From NCBI GenBank assembly GCA_019232905.1, contig JAFANA010000085.1:1-61483 (forward strand): 61,483 bases of DNA, written 5' to 3'. The notes beneath the pieces are model-generated. The model was not told the DNA's origin, did no database searches, and saw only the letters and a program-made list of their open reading frames with translations. This DNA comes from Vulcanimicrobiota bacterium. Its GTDB lineage: Bacteria; Vulcanimicrobiota; Vulcanimicrobiia; Vulcanimicrobiales; Vulcanimicrobiaceae. Below, one piece after another: positions 8,115 through 16,054 of the stretch. Every line of letters starts with the position of its first letter. Position 1 is the first letter of the stretch. The position numbers and the translations under genes are program-made.

Positions 8115-9416
8115 TTACGGGAATGGCGGTACGCAGTTCGCGGGATTGGTAATGACCGCTGCGTCGGCGACGGTCGAGTGGCGAGCAATGTTGCCGCCGG
8201 CTGCGAGGAACGTTGTCAGATCGGTGAGCGTATTGAATCCCGGGACGCAATACGTAATGTAGCCCGTGCCGTTGCGGCGTGAGACATCCTGGTAAAGCGT
8301 GAAACCCGGGCTGAAGAACCCATATCCGATCGACCCGACGTTTCCGTCACCGCTCGACGTCGAGTTCGCAATCGTAAATGGAGCGCAGCTTGGGAAGACC
8401 GTGTCGCACGACTCATAAATGCCTCGGCTTGCGCCCGTCATGCGAATCGTGGTGTCGTCAATTTTCACTGGCGCCTGATCGATGAGGCGGATTCCGTATA
8501 AGGCGTTCGGGCCGTTGATGAGCGAGTTATGGACCTCTCCGCCGGCGCCGAAGGAATAGATCACGCCGGCACCCCCGTCTCCGATCCGGATCGTTTCGTT
8601 TCTCACATTCGCCGTGCTGTTCGGAAGCAAGAAGATCTCGGAGAGAACGGCGATCGGTAAGATGAAGTCGCCGACGGTTACGAGCGGCTTGTAGAGGACA
8701 TCCGAATTATTGATATCCGCCGTTCCGCCATTCACGATGACGCCCACTTGATCTATGCCGAAGCGCACCGTCGAGTTCCGAATGGTCGTCGTACCGTCCT
8801 CGACATCGACCGCAGCCTCGAAGCCGTCGTGCCGTACGGTCGAACCGAAGAGTTTGAAGGTTCCGTACGAAAGAATTGTTTCGAATGCGGGATTGGCGTC
8901 GTTGTAAAAGTCTGTATTGCCAATGCGCAGCGCCGCGCCCTCGTCAACGACGACGAGGAAAGCGTTGGCGTTGCGAATGTTAATGCTGTCGACGACCGCA
9001 TTTGCTCCGGGCGCGGCATAAATGCCGATATCGCACCCGGTGCCGTCAACATCGGTTGTTTGCACTTGCGTTCCAGTCAGAATGACGGCCGCCGTAAATC
9101 CGGCGAAGTTGCCGCTCGCAATCGAGAGGCAGACAGGTGCGCCCATCGGGCGCTTTTGCACGGCGCTAGCGTGCAGCGCTCGCGCCTTCACGAGCGGGTT
9201 CGGAGATCCGCTCTTCAAAAACGCACTTTGCGGAAGATTTAGTTGCGGTTTTTTGCTGACGGTCGCGCTCTTGGACACTTGCGCAGGCGCGGTCACACTC
9301 CCACCGCCCGGTGTTTCGCCGCTCGGCGTCATCCCGCTTTGTCCGGAACATGCGGCCGACGCAGCCAAGATCGCGCAACAGACAACTGCCTTGATGCGAC
9401 GTATGTTCGAGCTCAT
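8115..9416 (-). CDS. Lipoprotein with right-handed beta-helix repeats
   Basis: The 433-residue protein starts with a signal and a lipobox SAAC (about residue 23). A Ser/Thr/Pro/Gly-rich spacer follows. From about residue 120 come repeating strands with ladder-like N/D-rich turns (DSINIRNAN, TTIRNSTVRFG, ADINNSDVLY, VRNETIRIG), as in parallel beta-helix pectate-lyase-like folds. No catalytic signature is evident, so a surface adhesin or structural role is as likely as an enzyme. GGAGG lies eight bases before the ATG. It is divergent from the TonB-like gene. Confidence 0.72.
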   Translation of the reverse strand: MSSNIRRIKAVVCCAILAASAACSGQSGMTPSGETPGGGSVTAPAQVSKSATVSKKPQLNLPQSAFLKSGSPNPLVKARALHASAVQKRPMGAPVCLSIASGNFAGFTAAVILTGTQVQTTDVDGTGCDIGIYAAPGANAVVDSINIRNANAFLVVVDEGAALRIGNTDFYNDANPAFETILSYGTFKLFGSTVRHDGFEAAVDVEDGTTTIRNSTVRFGIDQVGVIVNGGTADINNSDVLYKPLVTVGDFILPIAVLSEIFLLPNSTANVRNETIRIGDGGAGVIYSFGAGGEVHNSLINGPNALYGIRLIDQAPVKIDDTTIRMTGASRGIYESCDTVFPSCAPFTIANSTSSGDGNVGSIGYGFFSPGFTLYQDVSRRNGTGYITYCVPGFNTLTDLTTFLAAGGNIARHSTVADAAVITNPANCVPPFP

Positions 9417-9556
9417 CGCTCACCCCTCCAGAATGAAGTACCGAAGGCGCGCCGAAATACTGCGCGGCCTCAATACATTGATTCTGTCGCTGCTGCATAA
9501 GCGGTAAAAGAGGCTGCGGTCCCACACCAAATATAGGAGCCGATAAACCGGCTGTT

Positions 9557-9602
9557 TGACCGTCTTCGTCACAATCGTGACGGCTCTCGCATTGGACGGT
9601 CA
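9557..9602. promoter_or_regulatory. Nested inverted repeat over the start of the TonB-like gene
   Basis: TGACCGTC (9557-9564) pairs with GACGGTCA (9595-9602). Inside it, CGTCAC (9567-9572) pairs with GTGACG (9577-9582). The outer right arm reaches the first base of the ATG at 9602, so an RNA hairpin could bury the start codon, or the GTCA half-sites could bind a dimeric regulator. No clear Shine-Dalgarno is visible here. The function is inference. Confidence 0.4.
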
Positions 9603-10264
9603 TGACGAAAACTTGCAGTCGAGTTCTCACCGCTGCTCTCGCACTTTCGCTGCTTATTCATCTCGTTTTCGCCGCCGTGATCAGACCGATTCACTCAGTA
9701 GAAGCCGCGCCGGAACAGCAGCCGTCGCAAATTCACATTATCGTGATACACACGCCGCCTCCGCCGACACCGACACCCGCTGCCACGAAACCGCCGAGCG
9801 CAAAATCACCTCCGCAAAACCGTTTGCAGACTGATTTTGCGCCGCCGCGCGTTGATTCGCATGGCGCGCGTGGCCCGTCGGAACCCGCGTTGCGTGGAAT
9901 CGCAAGCGATGCGACGCCGGAACCGGTCGGGCCGGTCGCTAGCACCGCACCGGAAACGCTCGAGCCGACACCGACTCCGAAGCCCGCCTGTTCGGTTCCG
10001 AATGCATCCGCGGCGACCATCAACGTCGTTTCACCGTCCGTTCCTGATGAAGCCGGTACCGATGTCGACGCGCAAGCGCAAGTGCGCGTGACTCTTCAAC
10101 CTGATGGTACGGTAGAAGCAGTGCAAATCTATCGTACCGCCGGAAATGTATTGCTCGACCGCGAGGCGCTTCGTGCCGCACGAGAATCGACATACCGAGC
10201 GGAAATTCGCAACTGTATTGCCGTTCGCGGCGACTATCTGTTCACCGTCGACTTTAAGGAATAG
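9602..10264 (+). CDS. TonB family energy-transducer-like protein
   Basis: Residues 7-27 form the single N-terminal membrane anchor. A proline-rich spacer (PPPPTPTP, about 50-80) follows, and the last 80 residues form a TonB C-terminal-like domain (VRVTLQPDGTVEAVQIYRTAGN, then LDREALRAARESTYR). Such proteins couple a proton-driven ExbB/D complex to outer-membrane receptors, but no exbBD genes are present here. The gene is five bases upstream of the hydrolase gene, suggesting a shared transcript. The divergent partner is the beta-helix lipoprotein. Confidence 0.78.
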   Translation: MTKTCSRVLTAALALSLLIHLVFAAVIRPIHSVEAAPEQQPSQIHIIVIHTPPPPTPTPAATKPPSAKSPPQNRLQTDFAPPRVDSHGARGPSEPALRGIASDATPEPVGPVASTAPETLEPTPTPKPACSVPNASAATINVVSPSVPDEAGTDVDAQAQVRVTLQPDGTVEAVQIYRTAGNVLLDREALRAARESTYRAEIRNCIAVRGDYLFTVDFKE

Positions 10265-10269
10265 CGAAC

Positions 10270-11106
10270 ATGCTTCTCGCCCTGACGCTTGCTGCGGCGC
10301 TCGACGCCTCGGCATTCGCCTACGATTCGAAGGCGCCGCTGCATGCGGTCTACGGAATGGCGACGCCGCACGATGGCGTCGCGATGCGAACGATACGTTT
10401 CGCATCGGCCGGCGGTCGTATCGTTCACGGCATGATCGTAGAAGGCAACGGAAACGCTATGCATCCGGTTGTCCTATTCGTGCATTGGCTGGGTGATGAA
10501 GCGACAACGAACCACACGGAGTTCCAAAGCGATGCTGCGTATCTCGCTCGTCGCGGCGTGACGTCATTGCTGATCGACGCGATGTGGTCGCAGAAGGACT
10601 GGTTCGAAAAAGGGCGGTCGACGCAAACCGATTACGAGCGGTCGATCGAACAAGTCGTCGACTTGCGACGATCGCTCGATGCACTGTTGACACTACCGAA
10701 TGTCGATGCAAACCGGATCGCGTACGTTGGTCACGATTTCGGATCGATGTACGGTGCCGTGCTCGCCGGCATCGATGGGCGTCCGCAATGGTACGTGTTG
10801 ATGGCCGGAACCACGTCGTTCTCGGAATGGTATTTGCTCGGACAAAAGCCGCCCGACGTGCAGGGCTATATCGCGCAGATGGCACCGCTCGATCCTGGAA
10901 ACTATCTCGCACGGTCGAAAGCTCGCGCGTTCCTGTTTCAATTCAGCTCGCGCGACCGCTACGTCACGCCCGACCGCGAACTCGCGTTTTTCGAAGCCGC
11001 ACCCCTCCCGCGAACGATGGCAATCTACGATGTCGATCATTCGCTCGCCACACCCGCCGCGGCGCAAGACCGGCTTGCATGGTTAGCCGAAAAACTGCAC
11101 CTCTAG
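10270..11106 (+). CDS. Alpha/beta hydrolase with an Asp in the nucleophile elbow
   Basis: This 278-residue product starts with a short hydrophobic, probably exported, N-terminus. The fold is seen in VVLFVHWLG (oxyanion region), the elbow GHDFG (155-159), an SSRDRY acid segment and a late DVDHS histidine. The elbow has Asp156 instead of the usual Ser or Cys, as in haloalkane dehalogenases and epoxide hydrolases, which form a covalent aspartyl ester. The substrate is unknown. AAGGA lies about eight bases before the ATG. Confidence 0.78.
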   Translation: MLLALTLAAALDASAFAYDSKAPLHAVYGMATPHDGVAMRTIRFASAGGRIVHGMIVEGNGNAMHPVVLFVHWLGDEATTNHTEFQSDAAYLARRGVTSLLIDAMWSQKDWFEKGRSTQTDYERSIEQVVDLRRSLDALLTLPNVDANRIAYVGHDFGSMYGAVLAGIDGRPQWYVLMAGTTSFSEWYLLGQKPPDVQGYIAQMAPLDPGNYLARSKARAFLFQFSSRDRYVTPDRELAFFEAAPLPRTMAIYDVDHSLATPAAAQDRLAWLAEKLHL

Positions 11107-11172
11107 CGACAAAAATCCGAAAGGTACCGGCTCCGCCGCCTAGAATCAGGCCCGGTCGCCAACGACCGTTTC

Positions 11173-11245
11173 GCCAAGGTAGCTCAGTCGGTAGAGCACG
11201 CGCCTGAAAAGTGCGGTGTCGCGAGTTCGATTCTCGCCCTTGGCA
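11173..11245 (+). tRNA. tRNA-Phe (anticodon GAA)
   Basis: Acceptor GCCAAGG pairs with CCTTGGC. The D-arm is AGCTCAGTCGGTAGAGCA. The anticodon stem CGCGC/GTGCG encloses CTGAAAA, giving GAA. The T-arm is GCGAGTTCGATTCTCGC. Base 11245 is the discriminator A; CCA is not encoded (ACATTT follows), unlike the other tRNAs in the window. Confidence 0.96.
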
Positions 11246-11252
11246 CATTTCA

Positions 11253-11279
11253 CGAGCCCGCCGTTCCTTGGCGGGCTCG
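11253..11279 (+). terminator. Stem-loop after tRNA-Phe
   Basis: CGAGCCCGCC (11253-11262) pairs with GGCGGGCTCG (11270-11279) around a 7-base loop. The following CCTGTTTA is only weakly T-rich, so some read-through into the endonuclease gene is possible. Confidence 0.65.
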
Positions 11280-11306
11280 CCTGTTTACTTGGCGAACGAG
11301 CTTTCG

Positions 11307-11759
11307 ATGGGAAGGCAACGCTCTCTGACGTGCCAGAAGTGCGGTGGGACGAAAATTGTCATCGCAAATGGAGCGACGCGCTGCACTACCTGCCATAACC
11401 GCTGGCTCCGTGAGTACTATCGCACAAGCGAAACTCGGCGCGAGAACCAGCGTCGGTCATATGTCCTGCGCAAATACGGCATCTCCCTAAAAGAGTTGCA
11501 AGACTTGTTGCAGCTGCAAAAGGGCTGCTGCGCGATCTGTTTGAGGCCTTGGCAAGAGTGCGTTTCCGCGAAGCGCGCGCGCTATGATGTCCGGTTTTTA
11601 CAGTATCTGTGCGTCGATCATGATCATGCGACAGGAACGGTACGCGGCCTACTCTGTAACGGATGCAACACGGCAATCGGGATGTTCGATGAGGACCCCA
11701 CGCGCTTCGCGTCGGCGGCCACCTACCTAGAGCGATTCGCTGGAAAAGGCGCAACCTGA
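11307..11759 (+). CDS. Endonuclease VII-like HNH nuclease next to tRNA-Phe
   Basis: This 150-residue protein has two Cys pairs near the start (Cys9/12 and Cys26/29), then Cys75/78, the HNH core VDHDH (103-107) and Cys117-x-x-Cys120-Asn121. This is the T4 recombination endonuclease VII (His-Me finger) pattern with zinc ligands. Such enzymes resolve branched DNA in phages, and related proteins act as homing or colicin-type nucleases. A TTG at 11289 is an alternative start. The gene sits 28 bases after the tRNA-Phe hairpin, a typical insertion spot for mobile genes, but no integrase or att repeat is visible. Confidence 0.85.
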   Translation: MGRQRSLTCQKCGGTKIVIANGATRCTTCHNRWLREYYRTSETRRENQRRSYVLRKYGISLKELQDLLQLQKGCCAICLRPWQECVSAKRARYDVRFLQYLCVDHDHATGTVRGLLCNGCNTAIGMFDEDPTRFASAATYLERFAGKGAT

Positions 11760-11771
11760 GGATTGTACAAA

Positions 11772-11800
11772 CGAAAGCCCCGCGTTTTGCGGGGCTTTCG
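11772..11800. terminator. Bidirectional terminator between endonuclease VII and hdeD-like genes
   Basis: CGAAAGCCCCGC (11772-11783) pairs with GCGGGGCTTTCG (11789-11800) around GTTTT. It serves the plus-strand nuclease gene and the convergent minus-strand hdeD-like gene. Confidence 0.85.
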
Positions 11801-11805
11801 GCGTT

Positions 11806-12363
11806 TTAGGCGGGGAGTGCGCGGAGCTTCATTGCGAAGCCGCACCACGCGATGCCCGCGAAGATGAAACTCAGGCCGACCGCAAAGCCGATAAACCACA
11901 ATGCGGAAAACGGCCACTGCATCCACAGCAGCACGCCGAGAATGACCGAGATGATACCGCTAAAGACCGCCCACCCGTATTGCGGGAATTGTGCCCACAG
12001 CGCGTAGACGAAGCGAAAGATCCCGGCAAACACGAGGTACACGGAAAGCAACAGCGTCACGGTCAGTGTTCCCGCGAGGGGATACCGGATCAGCGAGAAG
12101 CCGACGAAGATTTCCAGCGCCCCGAAGAGCAGGTATAGAATGATGTGTCCCGCGTTTCGCGATTGAAACACGGCGACGATCTGTGCGATCCCAGCGATTA
12201 GAATGATGATGCCGAGCGCGGTGATGGATGCCAGTGTCGCGCTGCTTTCATAGACGATTGCCAAGATGCCGAGCACGACCAAGGCGATGCCAAGGGCCAT
12301 AAACCATCCCCAATCCTTGTGAGCCGTGGCCAGTCCGGCCCGAATGTCGCCTACAACGTTCAT
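11806..12363 (-). CDS. HdeD/DUF308-family membrane protein
   Basis: This 185-residue protein has about six hydrophobic helices with the DUF308 spacing, including GLATAHKDWGWFMALGIALV near the start and GIAWCGFAMKLR at the end. HdeD proteins are implicated in acid and envelope stress. The gene is convergent with the endonuclease and divergent from the solute-binding protein gene, so it is probably monocistronic. Confidence 0.85.
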   Translation of the reverse strand: MNVVGDIRAGLATAHKDWGWFMALGIALVVLGILAIVYESSATLASITALGIIILIAGIAQIVAVFQSRNAGHIILYLLFGALEIFVGFSLIRYPLAGTLTVTLLLSVYLVFAGIFRFVYALWAQFPQYGWAVFSGIISVILGVLLWMQWPFSALWFIGFAVGLSFIFAGIAWCGFAMKLRALPA

Positions 12364-12460
12364 ATTCGTCCCTTCCTTACGTAAAAGAAGCGTAGCCGCT
12401 GGGTCCTTCGATGTAGTGAAGGTCTAAAGAAAGGCGCAACGGACGGCCGATAACCGTTGC

Positions 12461-13285
12461 ATGAGCGCATTTGCCCGTCGCGCGAGTAGCCTTATACTCG
12501 CTGCCATTCTCTCCATGTGTGCCGCGCGGGCTCTAGCCGCGGGCGCACCGCTGCGCGCTGGGTCCGACGTCTCGTACGCGCCGCTGGAATTCTATTCGGG
12601 CTCGCATCAGTTGCGCGGGTTCGACGTAGACCTCGCGTCGGCGATTGCCGAGAAGCTCGGCTCGCCGGTAGCCATCTCCAACCACACCTTCGACGACCTC
12701 ATCCCGGCCGTCAAGAAGGGCTCGTTCGATCTCGCGATCTCGGCGCTTTCCGACACGCGTCCGCGTGAAGCGCAAGTCGATTTCATCGACTACATGCTCG
12801 CGGGAAGCGGCATGCTCGTGCCCGCCGGCAACCCTAAACACGTTTTCGATCTCGGCGCGCTGTGCGGACTCCGCGTCGACGTCCAGAAAGGCACTTCGCA
12901 GGAAGCCGCGCTGGAAGAGCAGTCGAAGCGCTGCAAGGACGTCGGTCTTGCGGAGATCAAACTGAGCGCGTTTTCGACGGATACGGACGCGTTCAAGTTG
13001 TTCGCTGCCGGTAACTCCGACGTGCACGTCACGGATTATCCGGTTGTGGCGTACCTCGCAAAAACGAACGATCACAAGTACGAAGTGGCCGGACGCCAGT
13101 TCGCGCTCGTTCCGTACGGTATCATCGTGTCGAAGAACAATCCGGCGCTGCGTCAACGCGTGATCGCCGCATTGCAATCCGTCATCGCCGACGGAACCTA
13201 CGACAAGCTACTGAAGAAGTGGGGACTCGAACAGGGTGCGCTGCGCAGCGTGCCCGTCAATGCGGGCACGCTGTTCTCGCACTAG
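12461..13285 (+). CDS. Extracellular amino-acid-type solute-binding protein
   Basis: The 274-residue product begins with a signal peptide (ending ALAAG). The mature part is SBP family 3: LRAGSDVSYAPLEF, GFDVDLASAIAEKLG, FDLAISALSDTRPREAQVDFID and a C-terminal DGTYDKLLKKWG, as in periplasmic polar-amino-acid receptors. No permease or ATPase gene is nearby, so it is an orphan that must pair with a transporter elsewhere. Substrate is not predictable. Confidence 0.88.
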   Translation: MSAFARRASSLILAAILSMCAARALAAGAPLRAGSDVSYAPLEFYSGSHQLRGFDVDLASAIAEKLGSPVAISNHTFDDLIPAVKKGSFDLAISALSDTRPREAQVDFIDYMLAGSGMLVPAGNPKHVFDLGALCGLRVDVQKGTSQEAALEEQSKRCKDVGLAEIKLSAFSTDTDAFKLFAAGNSDVHVTDYPVVAYLAKTNDHKYEVAGRQFALVPYGIIVSKNNPALRQRVIAALQSVIADGTYDKLLKKWGLEQGALRSVPVNAGTLFSH

Positions 13286-13297
13286 ACTCGATCGCTG

Positions 13298-13987
13298 CTA
13301 TTGCAGCTGTTTCCGTAGAAAATCGATTGCGCGGGACCACGACTGCGTATCGGCCGCTTCGTCGTAGTTGCCGAGTCCCGCCTGACCGATCGGATTCGGG
13401 TTGTTGAATCCGTGCTTCGCATCGTAGCGATAAAACTCGTGTGATACGCCAGCTTCTTTGAAGCGCGCCTCGATGCGACTGACGGCTTGCGGACTTGCAA
13501 AGTCGTCGTGTTCCGCCCAATGGCCCTGAACCGGAACGGCAATTTTCCCGACGTCGCCCGCTTCCGGCGGCGTCACACCGTAAAACGTGACGACGGCGTC
13601 GATCTCCGGATCGTGCATTGCGGCAAGCAACGCGAGAGCGCCGCCCATGCAAAACCCGAGAACGGCGACCTTTTTCGAACCCGTGGATTTCAGATATTGC
13701 ACGGCGCCGCGAATATCTTGATTGGCGGCGTCGCCGAAGTCCAGGCCTTCGACCAAATGGTTTGCTTCGTCCGGAACGACCGCTTTGCGGCCGCGGAAGA
13801 GATCTGGAACGAGCACGCGGAATCCCGCGTTCGCGAGTTTATCGGCCATCTGCTGGATCGTGTCGGTGACGCCCCACCATTCTTCGATCATGACGACGCC
13901 GGGCGCATCAGAGACGCTCGCGTCCGTCGTGAAATATCCTGGGGCGCGCTGGCCGTCCGGCCGCGTGAACTCGATCGTCTCGCTCAA
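13298..13987 (-). CDS. Dienelactone hydrolase family protein
   Basis: The nucleophile elbow is GFCMGG (Cys113), the acid/His pair is Asp161-162 and His192 (KHGFNN), and Glu36 (MIEEWWG) sits in the DLH-specific N-terminal position. These are the hallmarks of carboxymethylenebutenolidase-type hydrolases, and the 229-residue length is normal. The start is TTG at 13987, overlapping the stop of the upstream DUF5069 gene (TTGA), so the two are coupled. Confidence 0.88.
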   Translation of the reverse strand: MSETIEFTRPDGQRAPGYFTTDASVSDAPGVVMIEEWWGVTDTIQQMADKLANAGFRVLVPDLFRGRKAVVPDEANHLVEGLDFGDAANQDIRGAVQYLKSTGSKKVAVLGFCMGGALALLAAMHDPEIDAVVTFYGVTPPEAGDVGKIAVPVQGHWAEHDDFASPQAVSRIEARFKEAGVSHEFYRYDAKHGFNNPNPIGQAGLGNYDEAADTQSWSRAIDFLRKQLQ

Positions 13988-14334
13988 ACCGTTACCCCTT
14001 CCTCGGCATCTTGCCGGTCCAAGTTCTCCTGTTTTTCATTGAGAAGCCAGTCGTTGGCGGCACGAATGCGATCGGCGGGCGCGCGCTGCGCAAGCCACGC
14101 GCGAATCGCCTCGTCCGTGGTGTGCGAACGAATCGCCGCATCGAATTCGTCGGGCGTTATTCCCCAACGTTCCATCACGCCTCGATCCATCGGACACGGA
14201 TAGATGTAGTCATAGATCGTTCCCGCCGCTGCGGCACGGGCCTTGTCATAGACACGCGCGAGCCACAGGGCATCGCCCATTGGTTCCCGTCCGCGGCGCG
14301 GGAACGTCTTACCATCGCGAAAATCAGTAGCCAT
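13984..14334 (-). CDS. DUF5069-family protein
   Basis: The ATG at 14334 gives 116 residues (the frame can extend upstream to 14424 but would overlap the divergent gene start). The sequence shows the family pattern: an early LARVYDKARA helix, a central YDYIYPCPMDRGVMERWGI segment, then DEAIRAWL. The family is small and cytoplasmic with no assigned function. It is translationally coupled to the dienelactone hydrolase gene. Confidence 0.75.
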   Translation of the reverse strand: MATDFRDGKTFPRRGREPMGDALWLARVYDKARAAAAGTIYDYIYPCPMDRGVMERWGITPDEFDAAIRSHTTDEAIRAWLAQRAPADRIRAANDWLLNEKQENLDRQDAEEGVTV

Positions 14335-14387
14335 ACCGGTATGAACGCGAAGCGGTAGGAAGGGGTTGCTGCGCGAAAACGCGGTTC

Positions 14388-15044
14388 GTGAAACCGGAAC
14401 CGCGTTGGCATCCCGCCCTTGCAATCGTCATCGCGCTGGTGCTGTACGAGCGCCTGCCTCCAAAACTGACGTTCGGTCCGGCTTGGGTCGCGCCCGTGCT
14501 CGTCGGTGCGCTGCTCCTACCGTTGCTGTTTTTCGGTGGACGGATGGCGCGCAACGTTCGCAGTACCGCAGCAATAACGTTGATTGCGATCCTCAATTTC
14601 TTCAACATCATGTCGGTGATTCTGCTCGTCAACGACCTGATCAACCCGCATACGAAACATCATGGACTCAGCGCTGCCGATCTGCTGCAGTCCGGCGCAC
14701 TCATCTGGTGTACGAACGTGATCGTCTTCGCGCTGTGGTTCTGGGAGATCGACGAAGGCGGCGTCGAGATCCGCGAAGGCGTCGCGTCGGTCGTCGACTC
14801 ACAAGCGGATTTCCTATTTCCGCAAATAACGCTGCTGCAGACACATGCGCGGTGCGTTCTGCCGACTTGGCGGCCGATGTTTCTCGATTACGTCTACTTG
14901 TCGTTCACCAACGCGCTCGCGTTCAGCCCGACGGACGTGATGCCGCTGACGCACATCGCGAAGATGCTCATGCTCATCGAGTCGCTGATATCGTTCATCA
15001 CTGTGGCGTTGATCTTGGCGCGCTCGGTGAATATTTTAAGTTAA
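14388..15044 (+). CDS. DUF1345-like integral membrane protein
   Basis: A GTG start gives 218 residues. About six transmembrane helices are visible. The C-terminal third carries DYVYLSFTNALAFSPTDVMPLTHIAKMLM, the characteristic block of DUF1345-type membrane proteins. The function is unknown. The gene converges with the DUF4239 gene, and their stop regions overlap by four bases. Confidence 0.7.
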   Translation: MKPEPRWHPALAIVIALVLYERLPPKLTFGPAWVAPVLVGALLLPLLFFGGRMARNVRSTAAITLIAILNFFNIMSVILLVNDLINPHTKHHGLSAADLLQSGALIWCTNVIVFALWFWEIDEGGVEIREGVASVVDSQADFLFPQITLLQTHARCVLPTWRPMFLDYVYLSFTNALAFSPTDVMPLTHIAKMLMLIESLISFITVALILARSVNILS

Positions 15045-15823
15045 TGCAGCGCCGTTAGGCGACCGATCGCACTCACGAAGCCGCTCGGCGGGATTTGGAG
15101 CGGACCACGGAACGGCAAGTCGAGCTCGGCAATCATCAGGAACGTTGCGCCGACGACCGCGGCGAGCGCCAGAATCATCAGCAGGTGCGCGCGGGCGCTC
15201 GCAACGCGAAAGAAATAGGAAAAGCTAATCGTGATAGCGGCGACGAGAATCATCATCGCCCACACCAGGGCCGGTACGGATTCCGCATTGTTGAACAGAC
15301 GCGTGCGCCGCGCGTCGAGAAAATTGTGGGCGTGCGTGAGCGCATCGGCTTGCGCGGTCTGCTCTCCCATCGTCACCGGCGGATACATTTCGACGGTGTT
15401 GACGATCTCAATCGCGGTTTTTTCGGCCGCACGACTTTGCAGGCCGACTTTCATCAGCGGCCACTCGTCGTCGAGTACGAGGTGCATGTACGTGAGAACT
15501 TTCGCGCGAAGCGGCGTGCCGACGCTGGCCGGCAGCGCGTAGCTTTCGTGATACAAATCGGAGAGCTCCGCGGCTTCCGTATCCGCACCTTGCGCGGCTG
15601 CATCCCACTCCTGCCACACGGTGACGACCATGAACGTCAATAGAACCGCGAGCACCGTGCCGACCGTCCCCATGATCGGGCCGGCGACGTCGTTATGCGT
15701 GAAGCCGTCGGCGCGCGAATATCGCTTGCGGACGACGTACAGGCCCGCTGCGGAAAGCAAGCAACACCCGCCGATAAAGACGATGGTTGCAACCCAAAGG
15801 GGTAGGCTGTAGACCCACGACAC
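15041..15823 (-). CDS. DUF4239 (bestrophin-like) membrane protein
   Basis: This 260-residue protein has two N-terminal helices, a soluble middle and two C-terminal helices. The block NDVAGPIMGTVGTVLAVLLTF, with VVTVWQEWDAA after it, is the DUF4239 hallmark. The start is GTG at 15823, since no closer ATG with a good ribosome-binding site is seen. The family is thought to resemble bestrophin channels, but evidence is limited. Confidence 0.8.
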   Translation of the reverse strand: MSWVYSLPLWVATIVFIGGCCLLSAAGLYVVRKRYSRADGFTHNDVAGPIMGTVGTVLAVLLTFMVVTVWQEWDAAAQGADTEAAELSDLYHESYALPASVGTPLRAKVLTYMHLVLDDEWPLMKVGLQSRAAEKTAIEIVNTVEMYPPVTMGEQTAQADALTHAHNFLDARRTRLFNNAESVPALVWAMMILVAAITISFSYFFRVASARAHLLMILALAAVVGATFLMIAELDLPFRGPLQIPPSGFVSAIGRLTALH

Positions 15824-15893
15824 AGCTCAACCGTTCACCCAAAGGACGGGTTGTAGCCTGCAACGAATCGGGCGGGCTGCTGATGGATCGTGC

Positions 15894-15967
15894 GCGGGTA
15901 TGATGTAATGGTAGCCTGCGACCTTCCCAAGGTTGATGCGTGGGTTCGATTCCCACTACCCGCTCCA
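15894..15967 (+). tRNA. tRNA-Gly (anticodon CCC)
   Basis: Acceptor GCGGGTA pairs with TACCCGC. The anticodon stem CGACC/GGTTG encloses TTCCCAA, giving CCC for GGG codons. T-arm GTGGGTTCGATTCCCAC. Discriminator T and encoded CCA (15965-15967). Two bases separate it from tRNA-Cys. Confidence 0.95.
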
Positions 15968-15969
15968 AC

Positions 15970-16044
15970 GGCGACGTAGCCAAGTGGTAAGGCAGGGCTC
16001 TGCAAAAGCCCCATCCGGCAGTTCGAATCTGCCCGTCGCCTCCA
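15970..16044 (+). tRNA. tRNA-Cys (anticodon GCA)
   Basis: Acceptor GGCGACG pairs with CGTCGCC. The anticodon stem GGGCT/AGCCC encloses CTGCAAA, giving GCA. The T-arm is GGCAGTTCGAATCTGCC, with T discriminator and encoded CCA at 16042-16044. The panE ATG follows after only ten bases. Confidence 0.95.
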
Positions 16045-16054
16045 ATTTTTAAAG

